The notes: generated by a model from the letters alone, not told the origin. DNA of 13,128 bases from DASPTH01 sp035623515 (GCA_035623515.1 DASPTH010000081.1:1-13128); one strand, 5' to 3'; shown: positions 1-8,023, numbered from the stretch's first letter. Numbers and translations: made by a program.

Positions 1-534
1 CATCGAGCCTGCGAGAAGGTTCAGGGTGTCGGGCAGCTGCACCTGGAACGCCCGGAGGCGCGTCTTCCGCCGCCGGTGGAGCAGCGCGACCGGCACGATG
101 GCGGCGGCGCCGGTGAGGATGAGCGCGAGCCCGATCGGGAACAGCAGCACGCCGAGCACGAACACGACGAACACGCCTGTGAAGTAGAAGAAGAGTGCTT
201 CCGGCGGACGCAAGGGCAGGTCGGCCTGTTCGAGCGCGTCCTCGGTGCGCGAGAGGAGGCCGGCGCGGTCGGCGAGCCGTCCGGTGATCCCGACCATTCT
301 CCTGAGGACCGCGGTCTCCGCGAACACCTGATCGCTGCGTTGGTGCGGGTTGAACTCCTCGACTTCGGGTGCCGGCTCGGCCACCAAGTCACCGAGGCGG
401 TCCTCGAGTCGCCCTCTCGGCGGCGGCGACATGAACAGCAACGCGATCATGAAGACGAGCACCGAGGCCGCCAACACCACCGCGAAGACGGTCTTCGACG
501 GCGCCGAGAGCGCGACGACGGCGAGCGTTGTCAT
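1..534 (-). CDS. tadB: TadB-like type II secretion system F family protein, partial (C-terminus cut by window edge)
   Basis: The ATG at 532-534 overlaps the TGA of the upstream tadA gene (ATGA), and the frame stays open for 178 codons to the left edge. The predicted product has a hydrophobic segment at about residues 17-36, a charged cytoplasmic stretch (about 38-112), then two adjacent membrane segments at about 115-133 and 136-153. At residues 163-178 it enters the conserved F-domain start, FQVQLPDTLNLLAGSM, typical of TadB. Members of this family are the inner-membrane platform of the Tad/Flp pilus and work with the TadA ATPase. No ribosome binding site is visible before the start, so translation is probably coupled to tadA. 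A partner tadC is expected just beyond the edge. Identity is strong from the signature plus the operon position; full length cannot be judged. Confidence 0.9.
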   Translation of the reverse strand, partial: MTTLAVVALSAPSKTVFAVVLAASVLVFMIALLFMSPPPRGRLEDRLGDLVAEPAPEVEEFNPHQRSDQVFAETAVLRRMVGITGRLADRAGLLSRTEDALEQADLPLRPPEALFFYFTGVFVVFVLGVLLFPIGLALILTGAAAIVPVALLHRRRKTRLRAFQVQLPDTLNLLAGSM

Positions 535-1985
535 CGCATGCCGCCCGCGGTGATCGGCGACGCCGCGAAGAGCGACGGCTCCAGCGAGATGCCGTAGTCG
601 GCGAGCCGTTCCGAGAAGGACGGCCGGATGCCCGTGCTCCGCAATTGGCCCCGGAACCGTCCCTCCTCGTCGATCCCTGCGGAGTAGTCGAACGTGTAGA
701 TGTCCTGGAGGACGACCACGTCGCCCTCCATCCCCATCACCTCGCTCACCTGGACCACGCGGCGGGATCCGTCGCGGAGTCGCTGCAGGTGCACGACGAG
801 GTCGAGCGCCGAGGCCATCTGCTCGCGGATCACCCGGACCGGCAGGTCCATGCCCGCCATGAGCGTCATGGTCTCGATACGCGACAGCGTGTCGCGCGGC
901 GAGTTCGAGTGGACCGTCGTGATCGAGCCGTCGTGGCCGGTGTTCATGGCCTGGAGCATGTCGAGGGCCTCACCACCTCGGACCTCGCCCACGACGATGC
1001 GGTCGGGTCGCATACGCAGCGCGTTGCGCACGAGGTCACGGATCCGCACCTCGCCCCGTCCTTCGATGTTGGGCGGCCGCGCCTCGAGCGGGAGGACGTG
1101 TTCCTGGTGCAGCTGGAGCTCCTTGGCGTCCTCGACGGTGACGATGCGCTCGTCGCCGGGGATGAAGCTCGAGAGCACGTTGAGCAGGGTCGTCTTCCCG
1201 GTGCCGGTACCGCCGCTGACGACGCAGTTGAGGCGTCCCCGCACGCAGAGGTTGACGAAGTGCGCGACCTGCGGGGTGAACGTGCCGAAGTTGATGAGGT
1301 CGTCGACCGTGTACGGGTCCTTGGAGAACTTCCGGATCGTCATGAACGGCCCGCCGATGGCGAGCGGGTGCACGATGACGTTCACGCGGGAGCCGTCGGG
1401 GAGGCGGGCGTCGACCATCGGGTTGGCCTCGTCGATGCGGCGCCCGACCTGGCTCACGATCTTGTCGATGATCCGTCGTACGTGGACCTCGTCGACGAAG
1501 TGGACGCCGGTCTTCTCGATCCTGCCCGAGCGCTCGATGTACACGTCGCTCGGGCCGTTCACCATGACTTCCGTGATGGTCGTGTCGCGCAGGAGCTGGT
1601 CGATCGGGCCGTAGCCGAGCACGTCGTCGGTCACCGACTGCACGAGCTGCTGGCGCTCGGCGGCGGTCAGCGCGAGCCGTTCCTGGCCGAGCGCACGGTA
1701 GAGCTGCTCGTCGACCTGGCGGCGGAGGTCGGCCTCGCTGACGCGCTGGTCGTAGAGCAGCGGGCCCAGCTCGTGGATGACGAACTGGTGCATCTTCTGG
1801 CGCATGTCCTCGAGCGCCTGCTCCCGCTGCGAGCTCCCCGGGCCCCGGTCGGCCCAACGGCCCGCCGCACCGGGCGGGCGCGGCGGAGCCGGGCGCGGCG
1901 GGCGACCGGGAGGTGCGCCGGCGACGGCCGCGGGGCCCTGGGGCTGCGGCGCCGCGGCGGGCTGGGGTGGTTGCGTCTGGGTCAT
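531..1985 (-). CDS. tadA: TadA/CpaF-type pilus assembly ATPase
   Basis: This 484-residue protein belongs to the type II/IV secretion ATPase family (CpaF/TadA), the hexameric cytoplasmic motor of Tad/Flp pili. Residues 1-50 form a Pro/Ala/Gly-rich, probably disordered leader, followed by a helical N-terminal domain (about 55-120) and the ATPase core. Visible motifs are Walker A GGTGTGKTT (258-266), the Asp box IVTVEDAKEL (281-290), Walker B RIVVGEVRGGEA (329-340) and the His box TGHDGSITTVHS (349-360). The ATG at 1983-1985 has TAAGGA at 1995-2000 upstream, 9 bases away. The gene begins 20 bases after the cpaE stop and overlaps tadB by four bases, so the three are almost certainly co-transcribed. 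All catalytic motifs look intact. Confidence 0.96.
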   Translation of the reverse strand: MTQTQPPQPAAAPQPQGPAAVAGAPPGRPPRPAPPRPPGAAGRWADRGPGSSQREQALEDMRQKMHQFVIHELGPLLYDQRVSEADLRRQVDEQLYRALGQERLALTAAERQQLVQSVTDDVLGYGPIDQLLRDTTITEVMVNGPSDVYIERSGRIEKTGVHFVDEVHVRRIIDKIVSQVGRRIDEANPMVDARLPDGSRVNVIVHPLAIGGPFMTIRKFSKDPYTVDDLINFGTFTPQVAHFVNLCVRGRLNCVVSGGTGTGKTTLLNVLSSFIPGDERIVTVEDAKELQLHQEHVLPLEARPPNIEGRGEVRIRDLVRNALRMRPDRIVVGEVRGGEALDMLQAMNTGHDGSITTVHSNSPRDTLSRIETMTLMAGMDLPVRVIREQMASALDLVVHLQRLRDGSRRVVQVSEVMGMEGDVVVLQDIYTFDYSAGIDEEGRFRGQLRSTGIRPSFSERLADYGISLEPSLFAASPITAGGMR

Positions 1986-2005
1986 GGGGGCGGGTCCTTA
2001 CGTCG

Positions 2006-3202
2006 TCACTTGCCGCGTCGTCCCGATCCGGTCCTGGCCGCGGACCCGAGCAGCGCCTCCGCGATCCGGTCGAGGGCCCGGGAGACCGGCGCCTTGGGAT
2101 CTTCGAGGAGCACCGGCACGCCCGCGTTCACCGACATCGGGACGGCGAGATCGTCGGGGACGGGGAAGTTGGCGCTCAACCCGAGCACGCGCTCGATCTC
2201 CTTCACGTCGAGCTTCACCTTGGCGTTCGCGTGGTTGAGGACCAGGCGGAGCTTCGATCCGGCGATGGCGTTGAGGTCGAGCGTCTGCATGCCGATCTTC
2301 AAGTTCTTGATGCTCGGGATGTCCATGCTCCCGACGAGCAGGACCTCGTCCGCGGCCTCGATCAGCGCGAGCACGTAGTCGTTGAACACCGACGGGAGGT
2401 CGACGACGACGTGACCGGCCATGGACTGCAACGCGCTGCAGATGTTCACCATCTCGCCCGGCAACATCGCGTCGGTCGGAATGGGCTCGATCGGCGCCGG
2501 CAGCACGAGGAGGCCGCTGTCGTGGCGGGCGGCCAGCGTCTGCACGAGCTCCATGTCGCCGTACTGGGCGGCGGCGGCGGCGTCGAGCACCGTGTGCTGG
2601 GGCGGGAGGCCGAGCATCACCGACACGTCGCCGAACTGCAGGTCACCGTCGACGAGCACGACCGGGTCGGTCGAACGCCGCGCCATGGCCACTGCGACGT
2701 TGATCGCGATGCACGTCTTGCCCACGCCACCCTTGGTCGAGAACACCACGACCAGTCGGCCCGGCTCCCCGGTCCGTGTCGCCGGCGCCTGGCTGCGGGA
2801 GACCGAACCGGCGAGGAGCTCACCGACGCGGTCCACCGACTGGTGGAGGCTCGCCTCGCCGCCGATGACCACGGCGTCGCGGGCGCCGGCGCGGAGCGCC
2901 TGCTGGAGCACCTCGGTGGACAGCTCGCTCGCTGCGAAGACCGCGCCGATCTCGGGGTGCGCGCCCGTGAGCCGGTGGACGTGCTGGAAGCCCATCGGGC
3001 TGACGAAGCTCGGGCCGAACACCACCACGACGGGTCGACCCGGATGGAGGTGCTGCAGCAGCTCCTCGATGGTCTCGAATTGGCCCGCCTCGGCGAGCTC
3101 GACCGCGAGCCGCGTCCGGAGCGAGTAGTCGGGCTCGATCACCGCGACGTCGAAACTGCTGGTTTCGGCGCCCGGTGGTGCGACGGTGGCGAAGGACTCC
3201 AC
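2006..3202 (-). CDS. cpaE: CpaE/TadZ-like pilus localisation protein (pseudo-receiver plus MinD/ParA-type ATPase)
   Basis: This 398-residue protein has two parts. Residues about 16-130 resemble a response-regulator receiver fold (FDVAVIEPDYSLRTRLAVEL), but the strand that normally ends in the phospho-acceptor Asp reads PVVVVFGPSF (57-66) and has no aspartate. Residues about 148-385 form a MinD/ParA-like ATPase with deviant Walker A KGGVGKT (157-163), the A' motif VLVDGDLQFGD (182-192) and Walker B VVVDLP (265-270). In characterised Tad systems CpaE/TadZ directs the pilus machine to its cellular site. The start is GTG at 3200-3202, four bases after the cpaB stop, with only a weak ribosome binding site, consistent with translational coupling. 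No better in-frame start keeps the receiver domain. Confidence 0.92.
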   Translation of the reverse strand: MESFATVAPPGAETSSFDVAVIEPDYSLRTRLAVELAEAGQFETIEELLQHLHPGRPVVVVFGPSFVSPMGFQHVHRLTGAHPEIGAVFAASELSTEVLQQALRAGARDAVVIGGEASLHQSVDRVGELLAGSVSRSQAPATRTGEPGRLVVVFSTKGGVGKTCIAINVAVAMARRSTDPVVLVDGDLQFGDVSVMLGLPPQHTVLDAAAAAQYGDMELVQTLAARHDSGLLVLPAPIEPIPTDAMLPGEMVNICSALQSMAGHVVVDLPSVFNDYVLALIEAADEVLLVGSMDIPSIKNLKIGMQTLDLNAIAGSKLRLVLNHANAKVKLDVKEIERVLGLSANFPVPDDLAVPMSVNAGVPVLLEDPKAPVSRALDRIAEALLGSAARTGSGRRGK

Positions 3203-3206
3203 CGCG

Positions 3207-3956
3207 TTACCGCGAGCCGGTCGCCGCCGTCGCGGTGCCCCCGCCGCCCGAACCGAGCCTCGGCGGCAAGAGCACCAGGTACATCTTGCTGTTGCCGTTG
3301 TTGGCGTCGATGACGCGCAGCGCGTCCTCGGACGTGACCTCGAAGGTCAGGAGCCCCGTGGGCTGCGTCTGCGCCGACGCCGTGTCCGACGACTGTGTGG
3401 ACTGCTGCTGCTGCACGGTCAGCGAGCCGACCGCGAGCACCTTCACGTCCTGGAGCAGATACGTCGTGGTGGAGTTGCCGCTCTCGTCGACGCTGCTCGT
3501 TGCGATGTCGACGTGGTCGCCGGGCTGGATCTGGTTCGCGACACCACGTTCGGCGTCGACGTTCACCGAGACCGCCACGAGGTCCTGCCGCGCGATCGCG
3601 TTGGCGAACGCGCCGCCCGCGCCGTCGTCCGCCGAGACGAACGTCGTCGTCGTGATGAACTGCTTGGTGTCGATGCGGCCGGCGGCGATCTTGTTGGTGA
3701 GGTCGTTGATGTTGGTGACGATCGACGGTGGGATCGAGCTCTTCGCGACCTTCTCCCGCGCGATCAGGCCCGCCTGGATCGCTTCCTCACCGGTGGTCCC
3801 CTTCGCGATGTCGCTCGTCGCGACCAGCGCGTTCACGAAGTGGGCATTGTCTGCCGCGCGGTTGTCCGCGTTGGAGGCGTAGAGATACACCCCGATTCCC
3901 GCGACAGCCGCGAGCACGATGGCCGCGGCGGCCATCAGCGTCCGACGATTCGACAC
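3207..3956 (-). CDS. cpaB: CpaB/RcpC-like Flp pilus assembly protein
   Basis: The product is 249 residues. An N-terminal membrane anchor (about 7-27, after MSNRR) is followed by a SAF-like domain (about 40-105) and an RcpC/CpaB domain (about 118-232) containing VAVSVNVDAERGVANQIQPGDHVDI. The extracytoplasmic part ends in a Gly/Thr/Ala-rich tail, and a Gln/Ser/Thr-rich insert (about 182-199) interrupts the RcpC domain. Family members act in the envelope and link the pilus apparatus to its outer components. The start is GTG (3954-3956) with a strong GAGGGGAG at 3962-3969. It is the first gene of the visible tad operon, and its stop lies four bases from the cpaE start. In monoderm-like actinobacteria its precise role is unclear, since no secretin is seen here. 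Confidence 0.9.
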   Translation of the reverse strand: MSNRRTLMAAAAIVLAAVAGIGVYLYASNADNRAADNAHFVNALVATSDIAKGTTGEEAIQAGLIAREKVAKSSIPPSIVTNINDLTNKIAAGRIDTKQFITTTTFVSADDGAGGAFANAIARQDLVAVSVNVDAERGVANQIQPGDHVDIATSSVDESGNSTTTYLLQDVKVLAVGSLTVQQQQSTQSSDTASAQTQPTGLLTFEVTSEDALRVIDANNGNSKMYLVLLPPRLGSGGGGTATAATGSR

Positions 3957-3961
3957 CGCGA

Positions 3962-3969
3962 CTCCCCTC
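3962..3969 (-). promoter_or_regulatory. Ribosome binding site of cpaB
   Basis: The minus-strand sequence GAGGGGAG ends five bases before the GTG at 3954-3956. It decides the GTG start over the later in-frame ATG at residue 8, which would remove the positively charged N-terminus of the membrane anchor. Confidence 0.75.
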
Positions 3970-4059
3970 GAAGGTCCAGCTCCTCCAAGGGATGGTCGGC
4001 GTCAACGTCGCCGGTCTTGAGCCGGATGTCACCGAGCGCGGCGGGCCTCGGCCGGGGCC

Positions 4060-4079
4060 GGACGACCGGGGGGTCGCCC
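4060..4079 (-). terminator. Stem-loop after rpsA, possible terminator
   Basis: Twelve bases after the rpsA stop, the minus strand can form an 8-bp stem (GGGCGACC with GGTCGTCC, one G-U pair) around a CCCC loop. A second GGCC-rich inverted stretch follows. There is no T-run, so this may be a factor-dependent or non-canonical terminator, or only an attenuating structure separating rpsA from the tad operon. Confidence 0.4.
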
Positions 4080-4090
4080 GACGACGGGGT

Positions 4091-5497
4091 TCAGCTCTGC
4101 TCGGGCTCCTCGGGGGCGCCGGCGTCGCCGGCAACCTCGCCCCCGCCGGCCTCGGTGCTCGCCTCGGTGCTCGCCTCGGGGCTGTCCTCGTAGGTGGGAC
4201 CGATGTAGTTGCCCTGCTCGTCGTAGGCGTGCTCGCCGAAGTGCTCCCGGTACTCGGCCGCGACCTCGCCGCCCTCGGCGGCCTGCTTGATCGACAGCGA
4301 GATCCGCCGCCGGTCGAGGTCGATGTCGATGATCTTCACCCAGAGCTCCTCGCCCGGGGTGACGACCTGCTCGGGCGCCTCCACGTGGTGCACCGCCATC
4401 TCGGAGATGTGCACGAGCCCCTCGATGCCCTCGCCGACCTGGACGAACGCGCCGAACGGGACGAGCTTGGTGACCCGCCCGTAGACGAGCTCGCCCACCT
4501 CGTGCGAGCCGGCGAACTCCTGCCACGGGTCCTGCTGGGTGGCCTTGAGCGACAGCGAGATGCGCTCACGCGAGAGGTCGACGTCGAGCACCTGGACGGT
4601 GACCTCGTCCCCCACCTGCACGACCGAGCTCGGGTGGTCGACGTGCTTCCACGACAGCTCGGACACGTGCACGAGACCGTCCATGCCGCCGAGGTCGACG
4701 AACGCGCCGAAGTTGACCACCGACGACACGACGCCCTGGCGGATCTCGCCCGGCTTGAGGTTGGCGAGGAACTCGTCGCGCTGTTCGCGTTGGGTCTCCT
4801 CCAGGTACGCGCGGCGGGACAACACGACGTTGTTCCGGTTCTTGTCGAGCTCGATGATCTTGCACTCGATCTCGCGTCCGACGTAGGGCTGGAGATCACG
4901 GACGCGGCGGAGGTCGACCAGTGACGCGGGAAGGAAGCCGCGGAGGCCGATGTCGAGGATCAGACCACCTTTCACGACCTCGATGACCGGCCCCTTGACG
5001 ATGCCGTCCTTCTCCTTGATCTCTTCGATCGTGCCCCACGCCCGCTCGTACTGGGCGCGCTTCTTCGAGAGGATGAGCCGACCGTCCTTGTCCTCCTTCT
5101 GGAGGACGAGCGCTTCGAGCTCGTCGTCGAGCGCCACGATCTCGTGCGGGTCGACGTCGTTGCGGATCGACAGCTCCCGTGACGGGATGACGCCCTCCGA
5201 CTTGAAACCGATGTCGAGCAGCACCTCGTCGCTGTCGATCTTCACCACGCGACCGGTGACGATGTCGCCGTCGTCGAACTCCACGATGGTCTCGTCGACG
5301 GCGTCCGCGAAGGACTGCGTACCGAGGTCGTCGAGGACGACCAGCCCGTTGGGTTCGGCCGGCTCGGCCGTCTCCGCCGACGCCCCCTCGCCGGTCACGG
5401 CCTCGCTCGGTGCTTCCGGGGCCGGCACGTTGGCCGTGTCCCCGCTCTCGTCGGGGACGGAGGCGGCGGTCGCCTCCGTCGCGTCCTGCTGTGACAA
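4091..5497 (-). CDS. rpsA: 30S ribosomal protein S1
   Basis: This 468-residue protein has four S1 RNA-binding domains at about residues 76-147, 164-229, 248-319 and 334-405. The last two carry the classic NFGAFVDLG...GLVHVSEL and PFGAFVQVG...GLVHISEM signatures. An acidic, Ala/Glu-rich N-terminal extension (1-50) and an acidic tail (406-468) with EAST repeats flank them. S1 helps recruit mRNA to the 30S subunit; four-domain forms of this size are typical of actinobacteria, against six in Escherichia coli. The start is taken as TTG at 5495-5497 because GAGGAG sits five bases upstream. The open frame continues upstream to 5881, but that part overlaps the methyltransferase gene and looks like non-coding Arg/Pro-rich translation. 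The gene lies 77 bases after the methyltransferase stop. Confidence 0.96.
   Translation of the reverse strand: MSQQDATEATAASVPDESGDTANVPAPEAPSEAVTGEGASAETAEPAEPNGLVVLDDLGTQSFADAVDETIVEFDDGDIVTGRVVKIDSDEVLLDIGFKSEGVIPSRELSIRNDVDPHEIVALDDELEALVLQKEDKDGRLILSKKRAQYERAWGTIEEIKEKDGIVKGPVIEVVKGGLILDIGLRGFLPASLVDLRRVRDLQPYVGREIECKIIELDKNRNNVVLSRRAYLEETQREQRDEFLANLKPGEIRQGVVSSVVNFGAFVDLGGMDGLVHVSELSWKHVDHPSSVVQVGDEVTVQVLDVDLSRERISLSLKATQQDPWQEFAGSHEVGELVYGRVTKLVPFGAFVQVGEGIEGLVHISEMAVHHVEAPEQVVTPGEELWVKIIDIDLDRRRISLSIKQAAEGGEVAAEYREHFGEHAYDEQGNYIGPTYEDSPEASTEASTEAGGGEVAGDAGAPEEPEQS
4149..4181. repeat. 12-bp tandem repeat in the rpsA tail
   Basis: The unit GCCTCGGTGCTC occurs twice in perfect tandem (4149-4160, 4161-4172), followed by a partial third copy (GCCTCGGGG). 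On the coding strand it encodes EAST-EAST-EA in the acidic C-terminal tail of S1. Because 12 bp keeps the frame, copy number could vary between strains without breaking the gene. Confidence 0.8.
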
Positions 5498-5502
5498 CGG
5501 TG

Positions 5503-5508
5503 CTCCTC
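5503..5508 (-). promoter_or_regulatory. Ribosome binding site that fixes the TTG start of rpsA
   Basis: GAGGAG on the minus strand lies five bases upstream of the TTG at 5495-5497. No ATG or GTG with comparable spacing is seen nearby in this frame, so the rare TTG start is preferred. Confidence 0.8.
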
Positions 5509-5574
5509 GAAACGGATGATGCTCAGGTGATCGTGCGCGATGAGATTGCTTCTCGTCGAAGCCAACGCGCCAGG

Positions 5575-6369
5575 CTACAGGTCTCTCGGGCGTTTGGCGA
5601 ACGTTGGCCGGCGCGCCAGGAGCAACAACTCCGGGTGGTCGAGGCGCGGGCGCTGCGTGCCGTACCGACCGGGCGCGACTCCGTGCACCGCGTCGACCCC
5701 CAGGCCCGCGGACGCGGCGAGCAGCTCGAGCTCCCGCGCCGTGAAGCACGTGGTCCAGAGGTCGAACTCGCGCTCGCGGCCGCCGGGATCGCGCACGACG
5801 GATCGCTCGTGGAGCACGCCCGTCGGCGGGTCGAAGGTCTCGCCCTCCTCGAGGAAGCGGACGGCGAACGCGGCCGAGCACGCGGTCAGGGCCAGGCGCC
5901 CTCCGGGTCGTAGCGCGGCGGCGATGCGCCTGAACACCGCCGGTTCGTCGCGGCCGCCGAGCAGGCCGAACCCGCCCTGGCAGAGGCAGATCGCGGCGTC
6001 GAACTCGGCGTCGTACGCGAGGTCGCGCAGGTCGAGCTCGACGAACGTGGCGGGCAGGTGGTGCTCCTCCGCCGCGCCGCGGGCGAGCTCGAGGAAGTCG
6101 GGCGACCGGTCGACGCCGACGACTTCCATCCCGCGGCGCGCCAGCGCGAGCGCGTGGCGCCCGGGCCCGCAGCCCGCGTCGAGGACGCGCGCCCCGGGTC
6201 GAAGGTCGAGCGCGCTGACGAGGAAGCCGACCTCCTGCTCCGTCCCCTTGGTGAACGCCATGACACGGCCGGTATCAGGAGCCCAGTAAGCCTTCCCGAG
6301 ATGGGCAGCAATCGCGTCGAACCAGTCGTCAGACGGCGGCCCCTCGACAGCGGGGTTCGGCTCGACCAT
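5575..6369 (-). CDS. Class I SAM-dependent methyltransferase, substrate unknown
   Basis: With the ATG at 6367-6369 the product is 264 residues. A Rossmann-type methyltransferase core is clear: motif I RVLDAGCGPGRHA (61-73), the acidic end of strand 2 in VVGVDRS (83-89), motif III-like ELDLRDL (111-117), motif IV-like FDAAICLCQGGFGLL (123-137), then LRPGGRLALT (153-162). The N-terminal region YWAPDTGRVMAFTKGTEQEV and the C-terminal third may define the substrate, which I cannot name. A start 16 codons further upstream (ATG 6415-6417) is possible. The later ATG is preferred because the extra residues are Arg-rich and a TAGGGT box sits where a leaderless promoter would place it. The gene lies between an acyl-CoA synthetase and rpsA on the same strand. 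Confidence 0.85.
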   Translation of the reverse strand: MVEPNPAVEGPPSDDWFDAIAAHLGKAYWAPDTGRVMAFTKGTEQEVGFLVSALDLRPGARVLDAGCGPGRHALALARRGMEVVGVDRSPDFLELARGAAEEHHLPATFVELDLRDLAYDAEFDAAICLCQGGFGLLGGRDEPAVFRRIAAALRPGGRLALTACSAAFAVRFLEEGETFDPPTGVLHERSVVRDPGGREREFDLWTTCFTARELELLAASAGLGVDAVHGVAPGRYGTQRPRLDHPELLLLARRPTFAKRPRDL

Positions 6370-6377
6370 TCGGACCG

Positions 6378-6383
6378 ACCCTA
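6378..6383 (-). promoter_or_regulatory. Possible -10 box (TAGGGT) for a leaderless methyltransferase mRNA
   Basis: TAGGGT on the minus strand ends eight bases before the ATG at 6367-6369, and no good ribosome binding site exists at that ATG. This spacing would put the transcription start at or next to the start codon, as in actinobacterial leaderless genes. No convincing -35 box is seen, so the call is weak. Confidence 0.3.
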
Positions 6384-6475
6384 CCGACAGTCGCTCGCGC
6401 GCGCGCCGCTCAGGCATCTCGGACAGGTGTGCCTCGCCGAAGGGTTCGAGTCGCGTGGGCTCGTCAACCCAACGG

Positions 6476-8023
6476 TCAGTTGACCTGACGTTCCTGAGCC
6501 GACCAGAAGGGAGCCCGCAACACCAACTTGTCCACCTTGCCGACCGTTGTCAAGGGCAGGGCATCGACGAAGTCGACGCTCTTCGGTGCGTAGACCGGTC
6601 CTTTGCGGCCGCGGACGAAGGCGGCGAGATCACTCGCGTCGATGCTCACGCCCGTACGAGCGACGATGACCGCATGCACGGCCTCGCCCCACTTGTCGTC
6701 AGGGATGCCGATGACTGCCGCGCTCGCCACCGCGGGGTGGGTCGCCAGCACGTCTTCGACCTCCCGGGCATAGACGTTGAACCCGCCGGAGATGATCATG
6801 TCCTTCTTGCGGTCGATGATGGAGAAGAACCCCTCGTCGTCTCGCTGCCCCAGGTCCCCGGTCCGCAACCATCCTTCGTGCAGCGCGGTCGCGGTCTCCA
6901 CCGGGAGGTTCTTGTAGCCGAGCATCGTGGCGCGGCTCTTGACCGCGATTTCGCCGACCTCTCCGACGGGCAGCACGTTGCCGTCGTCGTCGATGACGGC
7001 GACTGACGCGCCGAGGACGGGGCGCCCACAGGACGCGAGCCGGTCGGGACGGGCGGGGTCGTGCTCATCGCGGCGCAGGGTGGTGGCGGTTCCGACGTTC
7101 TCGGTGAGCCCATAGAGCTGTTGGAACACCGGGCCGATCCGCTCCATGGCCTCCACGACGCGCGCCGGTGGCATCGGCGCGGCGCTGTAGAAGACCGTTT
7201 CCAGTGACGACAGGTCAAAGGCCTCAGGTCGTGCGTGGTCGAGGACGGCCTGGAGCATGGTCGGCACGATGAACGCGCAGTTGGCGCGCTCCGCCTCGAT
7301 CGTTCGCAGCCACTGATCCGGGTCGAACGCCGCCAAGGTGATGACCGTCCCGCCGCGACACAGCGTGGGCAACACCGGCAGCACCGCGCCGTGGGTGATG
7401 GGGCTCGCCGCCAGGTAGCGCGGCCGTTCGGGAATGCCGCAGGATGCCAGGTAGGACAGCGTCTGGGCCACCAATGCCCGTTGCGGCAGCATCACGCCCT
7501 TCGGTCGGCCGGTCGTGCCACCGGTGTACGGGAACCACGCCACGTCTTCCTCGCCCGCGGGCCCCGCGCCCAGTGTTCGCGCAGAGACACTCGCCAGCGC
7601 GTCGCTACTCCCGTCCGCGCCCAGGACGATCAGGTGATCGAGCGTGGCCGCCAGGGAGTGGATGGCCTCCGCCCGATCGGCGAAGGCTTCGTCCGCTACC
7701 AGGACCGACGCCTCCGCGTCCTCGCAGATGAACACGTGGTCGTCTGTCGTGCCGAGCACCTGCAGCCCGGTGAAGGTCGCGCCGAGCAGGTACGCGGCTG
7801 CTTGCGCGAGCCAGGACTCCGGCCGATTCGGGCTGAGCATCGCCACACCCGAACCCGCGCCGACGCCGCGGGCGGTGTAGGCCGACAGCAACCGGCCCAC
7901 GAGGTCCGAGCACTGCGCGTACGTGAGCCGCCGGTCCCCTGCGACGAACGCCTCCCGGCCCGGGTACCGGGACAGGACGTCCACGATCACCTCGCTCACC
8001 GTCACACCGGACGGAGCGGTCAT
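6476..8023 (-). CDS. AMP-forming acyl-CoA synthetase (FadD-like)
   Basis: With the ATG at 8021-8023 the protein is 515 residues, normal for the ANL adenylating family. Motifs are complete: the phosphate loop YTGGTTGRPKG (166-176), YGLTE (304-308), the adenosine-binding TGD (388-390), the hinge region DRKKDMIISGGFNVYAREVE (404-423), and the thioester-domain lysine in TTVGKVDK (K496). Such enzymes activate a carboxylic acid with ATP to an acyl-adenylate and transfer it to CoA, feeding beta-oxidation or lipid synthesis; chain length cannot be read from sequence. The open frame extends upstream to 8131, but those residues look non-coding and include the palindromic leader. No ribosome binding site is obvious. 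Its neighbours, a kinase and a methyltransferase, do not reveal a pathway. Confidence 0.93.
   Translation of the reverse strand: MTAPSGVTVSEVIVDVLSRYPGREAFVAGDRRLTYAQCSDLVGRLLSAYTARGVGAGSGVAMLSPNRPESWLAQAAAYLLGATFTGLQVLGTTDDHVFICEDAEASVLVADEAFADRAEAIHSLAATLDHLIVLGADGSSDALASVSARTLGAGPAGEEDVAWFPYTGGTTGRPKGVMLPQRALVAQTLSYLASCGIPERPRYLAASPITHGAVLPVLPTLCRGGTVITLAAFDPDQWLRTIEAERANCAFIVPTMLQAVLDHARPEAFDLSSLETVFYSAAPMPPARVVEAMERIGPVFQQLYGLTENVGTATTLRRDEHDPARPDRLASCGRPVLGASVAVIDDDGNVLPVGEVGEIAVKSRATMLGYKNLPVETATALHEGWLRTGDLGQRDDEGFFSIIDRKKDMIISGGFNVYAREVEDVLATHPAVASAAVIGIPDDKWGEAVHAVIVARTGVSIDASDLAAFVRGRKGPVYAPKSVDFVDALPLTTVGKVDKLVLRAPFWSAQERQVN

Noticed and set aside
528..3313. Long plus-strand open frames opposite the tad genes
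   Set aside because: They are antisense shadows in GC-rich DNA; their translations are His/Asp/Arg-rich with no domains, whereas the minus-strand genes have full family motifs.
3957..4059. A readable minus-strand frame in the rpsA-cpaB spacer giving an LGDIRLKTGDVDAD-like peptide
   Set aside because: It has no start codon with a ribosome binding site and runs out of frame into cpaB, so it is not supported as a gene or a pilin.
5498..5881. In-frame upstream extension of rpsA by about 127 codons
   Set aside because: It overlaps the methyltransferase gene in another frame, its translation is Arg/Pro/Ala-rich without S1 features, and a good ribosome binding site supports the TTG at 5497.
6443..6453. 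GGTTCGAGTCG resembles a tRNA T-loop and might mark a tRNA gene or attachment site
   Set aside because: The flanking bases do not form the 5-bp T stem (AAGGG against CGCGT), and no anticodon or D arm precedes it.
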